The notes: a model not told the origin generated them from the sequence alone. A stretch of 64,000 bases of DNA from Rhizobium sp. BK316 (GCF_014193695.1 NZ_JACHZR010000006.1:333038-397037); one strand, 5' to 3'; counted from the stretch's first letter, positions 22,880 to 31,970 are shown. A program made the numbers and translations.

Positions 22880-24658
22880 ATGAACCGCATCACTCTTGAG
22901 GGAAAGCTGCTGTTTGCGACCGTCATCGTCGCCTTTCTCACCCTTGTTCTGACAGCGAGCGCCCTCATTCCGACCTATGAGAGCTACCGTTCGACTCATG
23001 ACAATCTGCTTGCGGTGGAACGCTTCCGCCAAGTTTTGGAGGCTGGCACCCAAGTGTCCGCGGAACGTGGCCCGGCCAATGATATCATGGCGATCGAGCC
23101 GGACAGCAGCGCCCCGGCAACGGAACGCCTGAGGTTCTTCCGGCGCATCAGCGATCAGGCGCTCGAGGCTCTCGACGAGCCGCTCGCCGTCGATGTCTCT
23201 TCCGCCCTGCCCGACCTGCAGAAGGCGCTGGCCGATACCAGAGACCAGCTTCGCAAAGCCCGTGAGGCCGTGGACCGGGTTGCTGCAACACCGCTTGCCG
23301 AGCGCCGGCCGGAGGATGTCCAGGCCGCGATCGGCGAAATGATCGAGGTGATCGAAACCTTCCAGGCTGTCGTCGACTGGCACGTGGCGGCCTTCACGAG
23401 CCGCCAATCGGAACTGACTGCTCCGTTCCTGACAGGGCGGATGATCAGCGACATGCGCGAATATGGCGGCCGGGCCGCCTCGCAGATCATGGGGCCGATC
23501 GCCACGCGCCAGCCGCTGCGCGACAGCCATGTCACCGATGCCAGCCGCACCATCGGCCGGCTTCTGGAATTGCGCGCGCTGATGGAGGGCCAGAAGGTCG
23601 TCAGCGATAACGACACGCTGTCTGCCAACCTCATGAAGGATGTCGATGCGATCTTTTTCGGATCCGGCCTCGACCTCGTGAAGATCCTCATCGAACAAGG
23701 CAAGATTTCCGGCGACTATTCGATCTCCGCCGTCGATCTGACGCACAACTATGTCCCGACGCTGCAGCCGCTGGCGCGGCTGCGCACGGTCTTCCTCAAC
23801 GATGTCGTGAAGCGCTATCGGACCCAGCATGACACAGCCTCCTACCGTCTGGCCGTCATTGCGCTCATCACAGCCTCTGCGCTCGCAGTGCTGCTCACCC
23901 TCTTCCGCTCCATCCGCCTTCATATGCTCGATCCGCTGCTGACGGCGCGCCGGCAGATCATCGCGCTTGCCGAGGGCAGCGCCATGACAAACCTTGAGAC
24001 GATCTCCAAGGCACCGGAGATGCGCAGTCTGTTCGAAGCACTGGAACTGCTGCGCGGCAAGCTTGACGAACGGGCCGAATATGAAGCCCGGCTGAAGATG
24101 CAGGCCGAGAAGGATGGGCTGACCGGCGTATGGAACCGCCGGGCGCTGGAAGGCTTCGGCAATGCGCCTTCGGAGCACGAGGAAGATGTCTGCCTGATGC
24201 TGATCGACATCGATCACTTCAAGACGGTCAACGATACCTATGGCCACCTGACGGGTGATGCCGTGCTCATCGAAATCGCGTCACGGCTGCAGGGTGCGAT
24301 GCGGCCGACGGATATCGTGGCGCGCTATGGCGGGGAGGAATTCGCCGTTCTCGTTTCCAGATCGGATCTTTCGAACACCGTGGATTTTGCCGAAGAACTT
24401 CGCAGCCATATTCAAGCGCATGTCATCCGCGACGCGGAAACCGGTATGGATCTCTCCATCACTGTCAGCATCGGCGTCGCCTCCGGCCGGTGCGGCGCAA
24501 ATGGCTGGCGCCAGCTCATCGCATCGGCCGACGAGGCGCTTTACTGCGCCAAGAAGAAGGGACGCAATCGCACCTGTGTTTTCGGAGACGAGGCGGACCG
24601 GGATATCGTCGAAGGCGCTCTCATTCCTTTCAGAGCCAGGCGCTCCGCTGCGCTCTGA
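22880..24658 (+). CDS. Membrane GGDEF protein (diguanylate cyclase)
   Basis: The 592-aa protein has an N-terminal membrane helix (about residues 8-30). A largely helical periplasmic sensory region and a second membrane helix near residue 325 follow, then a short linker and a C-terminal GGDEF domain. The domain has LTGVWNRRALEG, LMLIDIDHFKTVNDTYGHLTGD and the active-site RYGGEEFAVLV (about 481-490), an intact GGEEF motif. It should make cyclic di-GMP in response to an external cue. ATG 22880 has AAGGGA upstream; a TTG ten codons earlier is the alternative. PilZ proteins at 6300 and 7567 are possible effectors. Confidence 0.9.
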   Translation: MNRITLEGKLLFATVIVAFLTLVLTASALIPTYESYRSTHDNLLAVERFRQVLEAGTQVSAERGPANDIMAIEPDSSAPATERLRFFRRISDQALEALDEPLAVDVSSALPDLQKALADTRDQLRKAREAVDRVAATPLAERRPEDVQAAIGEMIEVIETFQAVVDWHVAAFTSRQSELTAPFLTGRMISDMREYGGRAASQIMGPIATRQPLRDSHVTDASRTIGRLLELRALMEGQKVVSDNDTLSANLMKDVDAIFFGSGLDLVKILIEQGKISGDYSISAVDLTHNYVPTLQPLARLRTVFLNDVVKRYRTQHDTASYRLAVIALITASALAVLLTLFRSIRLHMLDPLLTARRQIIALAEGSAMTNLETISKAPEMRSLFEALELLRGKLDERAEYEARLKMQAEKDGLTGVWNRRALEGFGNAPSEHEEDVCLMLIDIDHFKTVNDTYGHLTGDAVLIEIASRLQGAMRPTDIVARYGGEEFAVLVSRSDLSNTVDFAEELRSHIQAHVIRDAETGMDLSITVSIGVASGRCGANGWRQLIASADEALYCAKKKGRNRTCVFGDEADRDIVEGALIPFRARRSAAL

Positions 24659-24661
24659 GCG

Positions 24662-25606
24662 TCAGGCCGCCGGCTCGCGCCGCTCCCTTTCGCCTTCCTG
24701 TGCGGCAAGCCCCTGCTTGACCAGCACCTTCAATTCGCCTGGGTGCAGCTTGATCGTGATATCGCGCTCCAGCGGCAGAAGCTCGCCATCCATGACGCAG
24801 TTCGCCTTGGCGCGCAGCTTCGGAAAGTGCAGATTGACCTCGGCCGGATGCATGACCATGACCGCATCGTTTTCGCGGAACCTGCCGCGCAGCATGTCGA
24901 TCGCCAACCGTGCGACACCGAGCGGTTTCAGCGGTTTTGCCGTGTAGAAGCCAAGCTCGCCGCTGCGCAGATTGTCGGCATAGAGCAGCGCGTTTTCGCC
25001 GAAGGGATTGTTGGAGACGGAGATGGCGGAGACGCGGCGGGTTTCCTTCATGCCGGCCGCCTCGAACTCGACCTCGAATTCCGGCGGGTTGAAGACGACG
25101 CCGAAAGCCGCACGGGCGCTCGCCCGCAACTTTCCGAGGCGGGAGCGATAGCTGTAGGAGTTGCGGTAGCGCACCATGCGCGCATGCAGGCCGGCGGAGA
25201 ACTGGTGGATGAAGGGCCTTCCGTTGGCACTGGCGATATCGATATTGTCGAGCTCGCCGAAAGCCAGCACGTCGAGCGCCTGCCAGATATCGAGCGGCAC
25301 TTTCAGCGAGCGGGCAAAGAGGTTCATGGTACCGGCCGGCACGACGCCGAGCGCCACACCGTTCCTCCAGGCAATCGATGCGGCCGCCGAAATTGTGCCG
25401 TCACCGCCGCCGGCAACGATGCCGTCGACGTCGTCGCGCCGAGCGGCACGTTCCATGGCGGGAACAATCTCGCCGCCGGAAAAGACGATCGCTTCGAAAT
25501 CATGCCCGGCATCGCGGAAGACCTCCTCCGCGCGCTTCTCGTAAGCCTGCATGTCCGTCGTTCTGAAGGTACCGCCGTCGCGATTGAAAAAGCCGACGAG
25601 CTTCAT
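24662..25606 (-). CDS. Diacylglycerol/lipid kinase family protein (DagK/YegS type)
   Basis: The 314-aa protein has the DAGK catalytic signature: the nucleotide-binding GIVAGGGDGTISAAASIAW (GGGDGT at 66-71), then LGVVPAGTMNLFARSLKVP and the C-terminal beta-sandwich with NCVMDGELLPLE. The family phosphorylates diacylglycerol, sphingoid bases or undecaprenol-like lipids; the substrate is not evident. ATG 25606 (MKLVGFFNRDGG) is chosen over an upstream ATG 11 codons earlier as the family-like start. It is convergent with the GGDEF gene, with 3 bp between stops. Confidence 0.86.
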   Translation of the reverse strand: MKLVGFFNRDGGTFRTTDMQAYEKRAEEVFRDAGHDFEAIVFSGGEIVPAMERAARRDDVDGIVAGGGDGTISAAASIAWRNGVALGVVPAGTMNLFARSLKVPLDIWQALDVLAFGELDNIDIASANGRPFIHQFSAGLHARMVRYRNSYSYRSRLGKLRASARAAFGVVFNPPEFEVEFEAAGMKETRRVSAISVSNNPFGENALLYADNLRSGELGFYTAKPLKPLGVARLAIDMLRGRFRENDAVMVMHPAEVNLHFPKLRAKANCVMDGELLPLERDITIKLHPGELKVLVKQGLAAQEGERERREPAA

Positions 25607-25787
25607 AAAGTGCCTGTTCCTATCTATCCCTGTCCTCAAGAGATGGTTGGCGCACCTGCGATTTCAAGCCGGATGGTTTTTCCGGTCACATCGCTGAAAC
25701 GCAAATATTGCAATGGACGTATGCAGATAGCAGGACGCTGCACTGCAAAAAAAGCACTCGACGCTTCCGACTTTGCGCTCAATAGAT

Positions 25788-25818
25788 GGGAGTATTGGAG
25801 ATCATATCTCCTCCTCCC
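25788..25818. other. Stem-loop in the MFS upstream region
   Basis: GGGAG/CTCCC outside and GGAGAT/ATCTCC inside form a nested hairpin (25788-25818) about 90 bp before the MFS start. No T-run follows it. It could be an operator or a leader structure. Confidence 0.35.
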
Positions 25819-25905
25819 GCCATTTCTGCCCGCCAATTGTAAATGACCGGCCCTGCGCGTCCCGCCAGCGGCCGTCACCAAGTACAGATCCTCCGAGGAC
25901 CGCCC

Positions 25906-27138
25906 GTGAGCCAGGTTGCCGTCAACGATTCCATCGATGAGTCTGTCGAGTCTGGGCCGGAGGCGGAGCTTCCTTCCGCCATGACCGTCGCACTGGTGCA
26001 GTTGGCGCTCGCCGCCGGCGGCTTCGGCATCGGCACGGGCGAATTCGCCATCATGGGTCTGTTGCCGAACGTGGCCGATATCTTTTCGGTCACGACCCCG
26101 CAGGCAGGTTATGTCATCAGCGCCTATGCGCTCGGCGTCGTCATCGGCGCACCGGTCATTGCCGTGCTTGCAGCCAAGATGGCGCGGCGCACGCTGCTGC
26201 TCTGCCTCATGCTGCTCTTTGCCGTCGGCAATATCCTGAGCGCTGTCGCTCCGACCTTCGAGAGCTTCGCCGTATTGCGCTTCATCACCGGCCTGCCGCA
26301 TGGCGCCTATTTCGGCGTGGCCGCCCTCGTCGCTGCCTCCATGGTGCCGGTGCATCGCCGTGCGCGGGCCGTCGGCCGTGTCATGCTCGGCCTGACGGTC
26401 GCCACCCTGCTCGGCACGCCGCTGACCACCTTCTTCGGCCAGGCGCTCGACTGGCAGGTCGCCTTCCTGACGGTCGGCATCATCGGCCTCGTGACGGTCG
26501 CTCTCATCTGGTTCTACGTGCCGCATGACAAGGTCTCGGAAGAGGCAAGCGCGTTGCGCGAACTCAGCGCCTTCCGCCGTCCGCAGATCCTACTGACGCT
26601 TGCCATTGCCGCTGTCGGTTATGGCGGCATGTTCGCGATGTTCAGCTATATCGCCTCGACAACGACGCAGGTGGCCATGCTGCCGGAGACGGCCGTTGCG
26701 CTTATGCTCGTGCTGTTCGGTGTCGGCATGAATGCCGGAAATGTCATCGGCTCCTGGCTGGCGGATAAATCGCTGCTCGGCACGATCGGCGGTTCGCTGG
26801 TCTATAATATCGTGGTGCTGACGATGTTCTCTCTGACGGCTTCCAACCCCTACATGCTCGGGCTTTGCGTCTTCCTCGTCGGCTGCGGTTTTGCGGCAGG
26901 CCCGGCGCTGCAGACGCGGCTGATGGATGTCGCGGCCGATGCACAGACGCTGGCTGCCGCCTCCAACCATTCGGCCTTCAATATTGCCAACGCCATCGGC
27001 GCATGGCTCGGTGGCCTCGTCATTGCCGCTGGCTATGGCTTTGCGGCAACCGGCTATGTCGGCGCCGTCCTGTCCTTCCTCGGCCTCTTCGTCTTTGCAG
27101 CGTCGCTACGCCTGGAGCTCCGCAGCCGGAGCGCTTAA
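25906..27138 (+). CDS. MFS transporter (DHA1, AraJ/YdhP-like)
   Basis: The 410-aa inner-membrane protein has 12 hydrophobic segments. Family motifs include ALAAGGFGIGTGEFAIMGLLPNVADIF (TM1 with 'GxxxFxxxGLLP'), AYALGVVIGAPVIAVLAAKMARRTLLL (motif A), and FITGLPHGAYFGVAALVAASMV. These are typical of sugar/arabinose-polymer or drug exporters of the DHA1 group. GTG 25906 has GAGGA 7 nt upstream and gives an N-terminus of normal length; an ATG at 25843 would add 21 atypical residues. Its 3' end overlaps the convergent hxlR-type gene by 33 bp. Confidence 0.88.
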   Translation: MSQVAVNDSIDESVESGPEAELPSAMTVALVQLALAAGGFGIGTGEFAIMGLLPNVADIFSVTTPQAGYVISAYALGVVIGAPVIAVLAAKMARRTLLLCLMLLFAVGNILSAVAPTFESFAVLRFITGLPHGAYFGVAALVAASMVPVHRRARAVGRVMLGLTVATLLGTPLTTFFGQALDWQVAFLTVGIIGLVTVALIWFYVPHDKVSEEASALRELSAFRRPQILLTLAIAAVGYGGMFAMFSYIASTTTQVAMLPETAVALMLVLFGVGMNAGNVIGSWLADKSLLGTIGGSLVYNIVVLTMFSLTASNPYMLGLCVFLVGCGFAAGPALQTRLMDVAADAQTLAAASNHSAFNIANAIGAWLGGLVIAAGYGFAATGYVGAVLSFLGLFVFAASLRLELRSRSA

Positions 27139-27507
27139 CGCCTTCGAGATACGCAGTTCCCGGCCTTCCGGGCTGCAGAAGACGAATTCATCGCCCCAGG
27201 CGGCAAGCGCCCGGATGACCGGCTTCAGCGTGGAGCCGAGCGGTGTCAGCGCATATTCGACACGCGGCGGCACGACCGGGTAAACTGTTCGTGAGATCAG
27301 GCCGGATTCTTCGAGCTCCCGCAGCTGCTTGGTCAGCATGCGCTGGGTGATCGCCGGCAGATGGCGTCTCAGCTCGTTGAAGCGTAAAGTCTTGTCCATC
27401 AGGTGGAAAAGGATCACGCCTTTCCACTTTCCATCGAGATAGCTCAGCGTCGCCTCCACCGGGCAACCGGGAAAATTCGTGACCAGTTTGGCGCGCGGCA
27501 GCGACAT
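27106..27507 (-). CDS. HxlR-family winged-helix regulator
   Basis: The 133-aa protein is a MarR/HxlR-type DNA-binding dimer. It has CPVEATLSYLDGKWKGVILFHLMDKTLRFNELRRHLPAITQRMLTKQLRELEESGLISRTVYPVVPPRVEYALTPLG, with the initial Cys (C15) conserved in HxlR redox/aldehyde sensors such as YodB and HypR. It is divergent from a quinone-oxidoreductase-type gene, the usual target arrangement. Inverted-repeat sequence GTAC-TAC-GTAC lies at 27525-27535 between them. Control of that gene by reactive electrophiles is a reasonable inference. Confidence 0.88.
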   Translation of the reverse strand: MSLPRAKLVTNFPGCPVEATLSYLDGKWKGVILFHLMDKTLRFNELRRHLPAITQRMLTKQLRELEESGLISRTVYPVVPPRVEYALTPLGSTLKPVIRALAAWGDEFVFCSPEGRELRISKALSAPAAELQA

Positions 27508-27524
27508 TTACAGTATCCTTTTTG

Positions 27525-27535
27525 GTACTACGTAC
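27525..27535. promoter_or_regulatory. Candidate HxlR operator
   Basis: The palindrome GTAC-TAC-GTAC lies 18 bp before the hxlR-type start and 78 bp before the oxidoreductase start, in the divergent spacer. HxlR proteins bind short TAC/GTA inverted repeats in such positions. The assignment is positional. Confidence 0.4.
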
Positions 27536-27612
27536 AGAATTTGTGCATTCTTGCGTTGCCGGAACATAGGTCGCATCTAGCTCTCGTGCAATGAACACAG
27601 GAGTTTCAAAAG

Positions 27613-28626
27613 ATGCGTGCCGTCGCCTACAAAACCCCGCAGCCGATCGCTGCCGAAACCTCGCTGATCGATGTCGAACTGCCCACACCCGAAGCTCGGG
27701 GGCACGACCTGCTGGTCGAGATCAAGGCCGTCTCCGTCAATCCCGTCGACGTGAAGGTGCGCGCTCATATGGCACCGCCCGCCGATGAGCTGAAGGTACT
27801 GGGCTTCGATGCCGCCGGCATCGTCAAGGCAGTCGGTTCGGATGTGACGCTGTTTACGCCAGGCGATGAGGTCTTCTATTCCGGCGTCATCAATCGCCCC
27901 GGCTCGAATGCCGAGTTCCAGCTCGTCGACGAACGCATCGTCGGCAGGAAGCCTGACAGCCTGGACTTCGCTGCAGCCGCCGCCCTGCCGCTGACTTCGA
28001 TCACCGCTTATGAAGCGCTGTTCGACCGGTTGCGCGTGACCGATCCCGTGCCGGGTGCGGCCCCTGCCGTGCTCATCATCGGTGGTGCGGGCGGCGTCGG
28101 TTCGATCGCCATCCAGATCGCCCGCGTGCTGACGGATCTCACCGTCATCGCCACGGCTTCACGCCCGGAAACGCAGGACTGGGTTAGGGAACTCGGCGCC
28201 CATCACGTCATCGACCATTCCAAGCCGATCGCACCGCAGGTCGCAGCGCTTGGTATCGGCGCACCGGGTTTCATCTTCTCGACCACGAATACGGACAAAC
28301 ACGTTGCCGATATCGTGGAGGCGCTGGCACCGCAGGGCCGCTTCGCACTGATCGACGATCCCAAGACCTTCGATATCGTTCCTTTCAAACGGAAGGCCGC
28401 TTCGGTTCACTGGGAACTGATGTTCACCCGTCCGCTCTTCGGCACGCCCGACATGATCGAGCAGCACAAGATTCTGAACAGGATTTCCGAGCTCGTCGAC
28501 ACTGGCAAGATCCGCACGACGCTGTCGGAAACGGTCGGTACGATCAATGCGGCGAACCTGAAAAAGGCGCATGCCATGGTCGAAAGCGGCAGGATGAAGG
28601 GCAAGGTCGTTCTTGCCGGCTTCTGA
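27613..28626 (+). CDS. Zinc-type alcohol dehydrogenase-like / quinone oxidoreductase (MDR)
   Basis: The 337-aa product is a medium-chain dehydrogenase/reductase of the 'zinc-binding alcohol dehydrogenase family, ZADH/QOR' type. The GroES-like N-terminal domain has DLLVEIKAVSVNPVDVKVR and LGFDAAGIVKAVGSDV. The Rossmann domain contains VLIIGGAGGVGSIAIQIARVL. Structural zinc cysteines are absent, as in NADPH quinone reductases. It probably reduces quinones or enals. The divergent HxlR gene is the likely regulator. A perfect 16-bp palindrome, TTTTCGACGTCGAAAA (28629-28644), follows the stop codon. Confidence 0.88.
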   Translation: MRAVAYKTPQPIAAETSLIDVELPTPEARGHDLLVEIKAVSVNPVDVKVRAHMAPPADELKVLGFDAAGIVKAVGSDVTLFTPGDEVFYSGVINRPGSNAEFQLVDERIVGRKPDSLDFAAAAALPLTSITAYEALFDRLRVTDPVPGAAPAVLIIGGAGGVGSIAIQIARVLTDLTVIATASRPETQDWVRELGAHHVIDHSKPIAPQVAALGIGAPGFIFSTTNTDKHVADIVEALAPQGRFALIDDPKTFDIVPFKRKAASVHWELMFTRPLFGTPDMIEQHKILNRISELVDTGKIRTTLSETVGTINAANLKKAHAMVESGRMKGKVVLAGF

Positions 28627-28730
28627 GGTTTTCGACGTCGAAAATCCGCTTTTTCCGACGCTAGAAATATTGCGTAAAGGATGCTGACCTATAATGCCGC
28701 GCCGAGGGTGCGGCATTCTGGCGTTAAACA

Positions 28731-28942
28731 TCTAAGCAGCTTGACTTTTTCCGCATTCGAGACCACCTAGTGGGACACGTGCATGACATACGCCGCGCAC
28801 GGATATCAACGGAGCCATCATCACGATGCCAAGCGACAGTAGCAGTCGATTGCCTTTGCCGTACGCGGCCGTCGCGCGCTGACCTGGATGCTCCAGGCTC
28901 GCCCGTTCGGACGCTACGGCGGATCGACGGAAAGGCGAGCCA
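28731..28942 (+). ncRNA. Structured mgtE leader, candidate M-box (ykoK)-like Mg2+ riboswitch
   Basis: The 316-bp gap before mgtE contains GACATACGCCGC (28772-28783), resembling the conserved GACATACGCTGC of M-box RNAs. Further on, GATGCCAAGCGACAG resembles its GACGCCAATGGGTCAACAG core. GCCGCGCACGG pairs with CCGTACGCGGC (10 of 11) and encloses CATC/GATG and CGAC/GTCG hairpins. A CCTGG/CCAGG hairpin follows before the start codon. M-box RNAs commonly control mgtE. No covariance test was possible. Confidence 0.45.
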
Positions 28943-30316
28943 ATGAATATCAATCGCTTCCCCCTGCGGGCCGGCTATGCCGCCCGTGCCTTCATGAACA
29001 ACAGCCGTGTCGCGACCATCGCCGAGCGCGTGGAATCGCTGAACGGGCTCGCCCCGGCTGAAGCCGGCCGCATCCTTTCGCGGATGCCGCAGGACTATGC
29101 CGTCAACATTCTCGACCGTCCGGAGCTGCGCAACGCGCCGGCCATTCTGGCGCTGATGGACAGTGCGGATTCGGCCCGGCTGCTGCACGGCATGTCGAAC
29201 GACCGCGTCGCCGACGTCCTGCTGGAACTCGGTGTCGACGACCGCGTACGCCTGTTCTCCAGCCTGGAAGAACCTGTTCGTATCGCCATCCAGCATCTGA
29301 TGGGCTATCCGCCGCGCACGGCCGGCAGCATCATGACGACGGAATTCGTCAGCGTGCCCGATGACTGGACCGTCGCGCAGACGCTGGACCATGTGCGGCA
29401 GGTCGAGCGCTCGCGCGAGACCGTCTATGCCATCTATGTGCTGGATCACAATTCCGGCGCGCTGATGCATGTCGTCACCCTTCGCCGCCTCATTACTGGC
29501 GAGCCCGATGCCTCGATCCTGTCCGTAGCTCAGAAGGGCACGCCGGTTTCGGCCAATGCGCTGATGAAGCAGGAAGATGTCGCACGGCTGATCCGCAAGC
29601 ACGACCTGCTGGCGCTGCCGGTGATCGACGATCATGGCCTGATCCTCGGCATCGTCACCGTCGATGACGTCATCGACACGATGATCGCGGATACGACGGA
29701 AGCCGCCCAGAAATTCGGCGGTATGGAAGCGCTCGGCAAGCCCTATATGAAGATCGGCTTCGGCGGCATGATCCGCAAGCGGGCCGGCTGGCTCTGTGCC
29801 CTCTTCCTCGGCGAAATGCTGACGGCAAGCGCCATGCAGCATTTCGAAGGCGAGCTGGAAAAGGCCGTCGTGCTGACGCTCTTCATTCCGTTGATCATGA
29901 GCTCCGGCGGTAACTCCGGTTCGCAGGCAACCTCGCTCATCATCCGGGCGCTCGCCGTCGGCGAGTTGAAGCTGAGCGACTGGTGGCGGGTGCTGCTGCG
30001 CGAACTGCCGACGGGCATTGTGCTCGGCGCCATTCTCGGGCTTGTCGGCCTGCTGCGCGTGATCTTCTGGCAGACGGCCGGGCTCTATGATTACGGCCCG
30101 CACTGGCAGCTGGTCGGCCTGACGGTCTTTGCCGCATTGGTCGGCATCGTCACCTTCGGCTCCATGTCCGGTTCGATGCTGCCCTTCCTGTTGCAGAAAC
30201 TGCGGCTCGATCCGGCAACGGCATCGGCTCCGTTCGTCGCCACGCTGGTCGATGTCACCGGGCTCGTCATCTACTTCTCGGTGGCGCTGCTCATCCTCAG
30301 CGGGACGCTGCTGTAG
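28943..30316 (+). CDS. mgtE: Magnesium transporter MgtE
   Basis: The 457-aa protein has the standard MgtE order. A superhelical N domain (about residues 20-130) has LAPAEAGRILSRMPQDYAVNIL. Two CBS domains (about 135-260) start at YPPRTAGSIMTTEFVSVPDDWTV. Five C-terminal membrane helices (about 290-457) carry the selectivity segment LIMSSGGNSGSQATSLIIRALAVGE. MgtE is a homodimeric Mg2+ channel gated by cytosolic Mg2+ bound between N and CBS domains. An unusually long structured leader precedes it, consistent with RNA-level Mg2+ control. Confidence 0.95.
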   Translation: MNINRFPLRAGYAARAFMNNSRVATIAERVESLNGLAPAEAGRILSRMPQDYAVNILDRPELRNAPAILALMDSADSARLLHGMSNDRVADVLLELGVDDRVRLFSSLEEPVRIAIQHLMGYPPRTAGSIMTTEFVSVPDDWTVAQTLDHVRQVERSRETVYAIYVLDHNSGALMHVVTLRRLITGEPDASILSVAQKGTPVSANALMKQEDVARLIRKHDLLALPVIDDHGLILGIVTVDDVIDTMIADTTEAAQKFGGMEALGKPYMKIGFGGMIRKRAGWLCALFLGEMLTASAMQHFEGELEKAVVLTLFIPLIMSSGGNSGSQATSLIIRALAVGELKLSDWWRVLLRELPTGIVLGAILGLVGLLRVIFWQTAGLYDYGPHWQLVGLTVFAALVGIVTFGSMSGSMLPFLLQKLRLDPATASAPFVATLVDVTGLVIYFSVALLILSGTLL

Positions 30317-30324
30317 TTCTTTGA

Positions 30325-30366
30325 TCAGAGGCGGAGATTTAGGCTGGGCTAAAACCATCCGCCTCT
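30325..30366 (+). terminator. Long bidirectional hairpin between mgtE and the Lrp gene
   Basis: Outer perfect arms CAGAGGCGGA/TCCGCCTCTG and inner TTTAG/CTAAA form an extended stem-loop, 8 nt after the mgtE stop and 16 nt before the end of the convergent Lrp gene. Confidence 0.72.
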
Positions 30367-30382
30367 GGTGTCCTAAGGCGTG

Positions 30383-30856
30383 TCAATTGCGCTCCGGCAG
30401 CTTCAGCGGTCCATGTGTCTTGATGCTGCGAATGGCGAAATTCGAGCGGATATCGGTGACATTCGGCAGGGTCAGCAATGTCTCCGTCAGCAGCCGTTCA
30501 TAGGCCGAGAGATCTTCGACCACGACTTCGGCCAGGAAGTCCGCCGTGCCTGAAATCAGAAAGCAGGAGACGATCTCCGGAATGGCGAGCAGTGCTGCCT
30601 GCTGCGCCTCGGAATTCTCCTTGCTGTGACGGGCGACCTTGAACTCGACGAAGACGGTAAGCCCGAGCCCGACCTCCTTGCGGTCTATATCGGCCGTGTA
30701 GCGCCTGACGACGCCGAGCTTTTCGAGATTGCGGATGCGGCGCAGGCAGGGCGACGGCGAGAGGTTCACCTTCTCGGCGATCTCGACATTGGTGGCACGC
30801 GCATCCTCCTGAAGGCATTTCAGGATGGCGATATCGAATTTATCGAGATTTGGCAT
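30383..30856 (-). CDS. Lrp/AsnC-family transcriptional regulator
   Basis: The 157-aa protein has the AsnC helix-turn-helix (LDKFDIAILKCLQEDARATNVEIAEKVNLSPSPCLRRIRNLEKLGVV, residues 4-50). An RAM ligand-binding domain (about 65-140) ends with LPNVTDIRSNFAIRSIK. It likely senses an amino acid. ATG 30856 (MPNLDKFD) is the family-typical start; the open frame extends 16 codons further. It is divergent from an EamA exporter, an arrangement in which Lrp-type proteins usually activate export of their ligand. Confidence 0.92.
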   Translation of the reverse strand: MPNLDKFDIAILKCLQEDARATNVEIAEKVNLSPSPCLRRIRNLEKLGVVRRYTADIDRKEVGLGLTVFVEFKVARHSKENSEAQQAALLAIPEIVSCFLISGTADFLAEVVVEDLSAYERLLTETLLTLPNVTDIRSNFAIRSIKTHGPLKLPERN

Positions 30857-30966
30857 AATTGCGAAATCCATCAGCATGAATTGGCAGATCATTGCGCATA
30901 GCACGATTTCTGCGCCACAGATAGCAAGGACATGCCTCGGCCTCCGGCGCTAATCTTCTTGTCAAT

Positions 30967-30979
30967 CGGATGACATCCG
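30967..30979. promoter_or_regulatory. Palindrome between lrp-type and EamA genes
   Basis: CGGATG-A-CATCCG is a perfect 6-bp inverted repeat 21 bp before the EamA start. It overlaps the expected promoter or leader region, so it is a candidate operator for the divergent Lrp-type regulator. Confidence 0.35.
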
Positions 30980-31000
30980 GACGGAAGAGAGGACAGGACG

Positions 31001-31906
31001 ATGAGCACGATCGCATTTTCAAACGAGAAATCGCCTTCACAGACACTGGGTTATGCCGCTGGCACGATCACCGTACTGATCTGGTCGACATGGTTTCTGG
31101 CAACCCGCCATAGTGCTGCAACGCCGCTGGGCTCGATCGATATCGGGCTGATCCGCTTCGGCATACCGGCGCTCGCTCTCTCGCCTGTCTGGCTGCGTAC
31201 AGGCCTGCTGCCAAAAGGTCTCCCGCTATACCTGCTGGCGATCATGGTCGCCGGCTGCGGTGCAATCTTCTTCCTGGTGACGACGCTTGCCATTCATTCC
31301 ACACCGGCCGCCTCGTCGGGCATCCTGCTCGGCGGCTCCATGCCGCTCGCCACCGCCTTGATCGGCGTTCTGCTCTTCGGCGAACGGCCGGATGCAACCC
31401 GTATCGCCGGGCTGCTGGCGATCGTCGCCGGTGTGATGATCCTACTGATACGCAGCCTTGCCGATGCTTCCCTGCCCTGGACGAGCTTCGTGCTGCTGCC
31501 GGCGGGCGCCGTTCTCTGGGCAAGCTATACGCATGCCTTCCGCCGCTCGGGCCTGACCGCCATCCAGGCCAGCGCGCTGATCGCCATCTGGTCCTTCCTG
31601 ATCATGGCCGTCTTGGCGCTGGTCTTCGGCATCTCGCTGCCGCAGGCACCACTTCCGGAAATCGGCCTGCAGGTGCTGAGCCAGGGTATTCTGTCCGGCC
31701 TTGTCGCCATGGTCGCCTATGGCACGGCGGTGCGCATCCTCGGCGGCACGCAGGCTGCGGCTTTCACCGCGCTGACGCCGGTGCTGGCAACGGTCGGCGG
31801 CGGCCTCCTGCTCGGCGAGCAGATGGGCTTTGCCGAAATCAGTGCGGCCGTGATCACCGGCATCGGCGTGGCGCTCTCGACCGGCATCGCCGCCAAGCGC
31901 CGCTGA
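31001..31906 (+). CDS. EamA (DMT) family transporter
   Basis: The 301-aa inner-membrane protein has ten hydrophobic segments in two EamA repeats (about residues 17-140 and 155-295), the drug/metabolite transporter layout. The first repeat includes AASSGILLGGSMPLATALIGVLLFGERP and the second AFTALTPVLATVGGGLLLGEQ. Both contain the 'P-x-x-x-x-x-x-x-x-x-GE' ending of EamA modules. Divergence from an Lrp-type regulator suggests amino-acid or related metabolite efflux. GAGGACAGGACG precedes the ATG. A strong hairpin terminator follows. Confidence 0.9.
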   Translation: MSTIAFSNEKSPSQTLGYAAGTITVLIWSTWFLATRHSAATPLGSIDIGLIRFGIPALALSPVWLRTGLLPKGLPLYLLAIMVAGCGAIFFLVTTLAIHSTPAASSGILLGGSMPLATALIGVLLFGERPDATRIAGLLAIVAGVMILLIRSLADASLPWTSFVLLPAGAVLWASYTHAFRRSGLTAIQASALIAIWSFLIMAVLALVFGISLPQAPLPEIGLQVLSQGILSGLVAMVAYGTAVRILGGTQAAAFTALTPVLATVGGGLLLGEQMGFAEISAAVITGIGVALSTGIAAKRR

Positions 31907-31922
31907 TCGTATCGCTCAGACA

Positions 31923-31956
31923 AAAGCCGCCGACAGCGATACGCTGCGGCGGCTTT
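31923..31956 (+). terminator. Bidirectional terminator between EamA and L,D-transpeptidase genes
   Basis: Arms AAAGCCGCCG and CGGCGGCTTT plus an inner CAGCG/CGCTG make a nearly continuous 15-bp stem in the 64-bp convergent spacer. Confidence 0.85.
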
Positions 31957-31970
31957 CGCATGTCTATCGG

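Noticed and set aside
25788..25830. tRNA-like 3' end (CTCCTCCCGCCA-like) before the MFS gene.
   Set aside because: No T-loop GTTCGA or anticodon arm was found. The sequence is explained by a simple nested hairpin.
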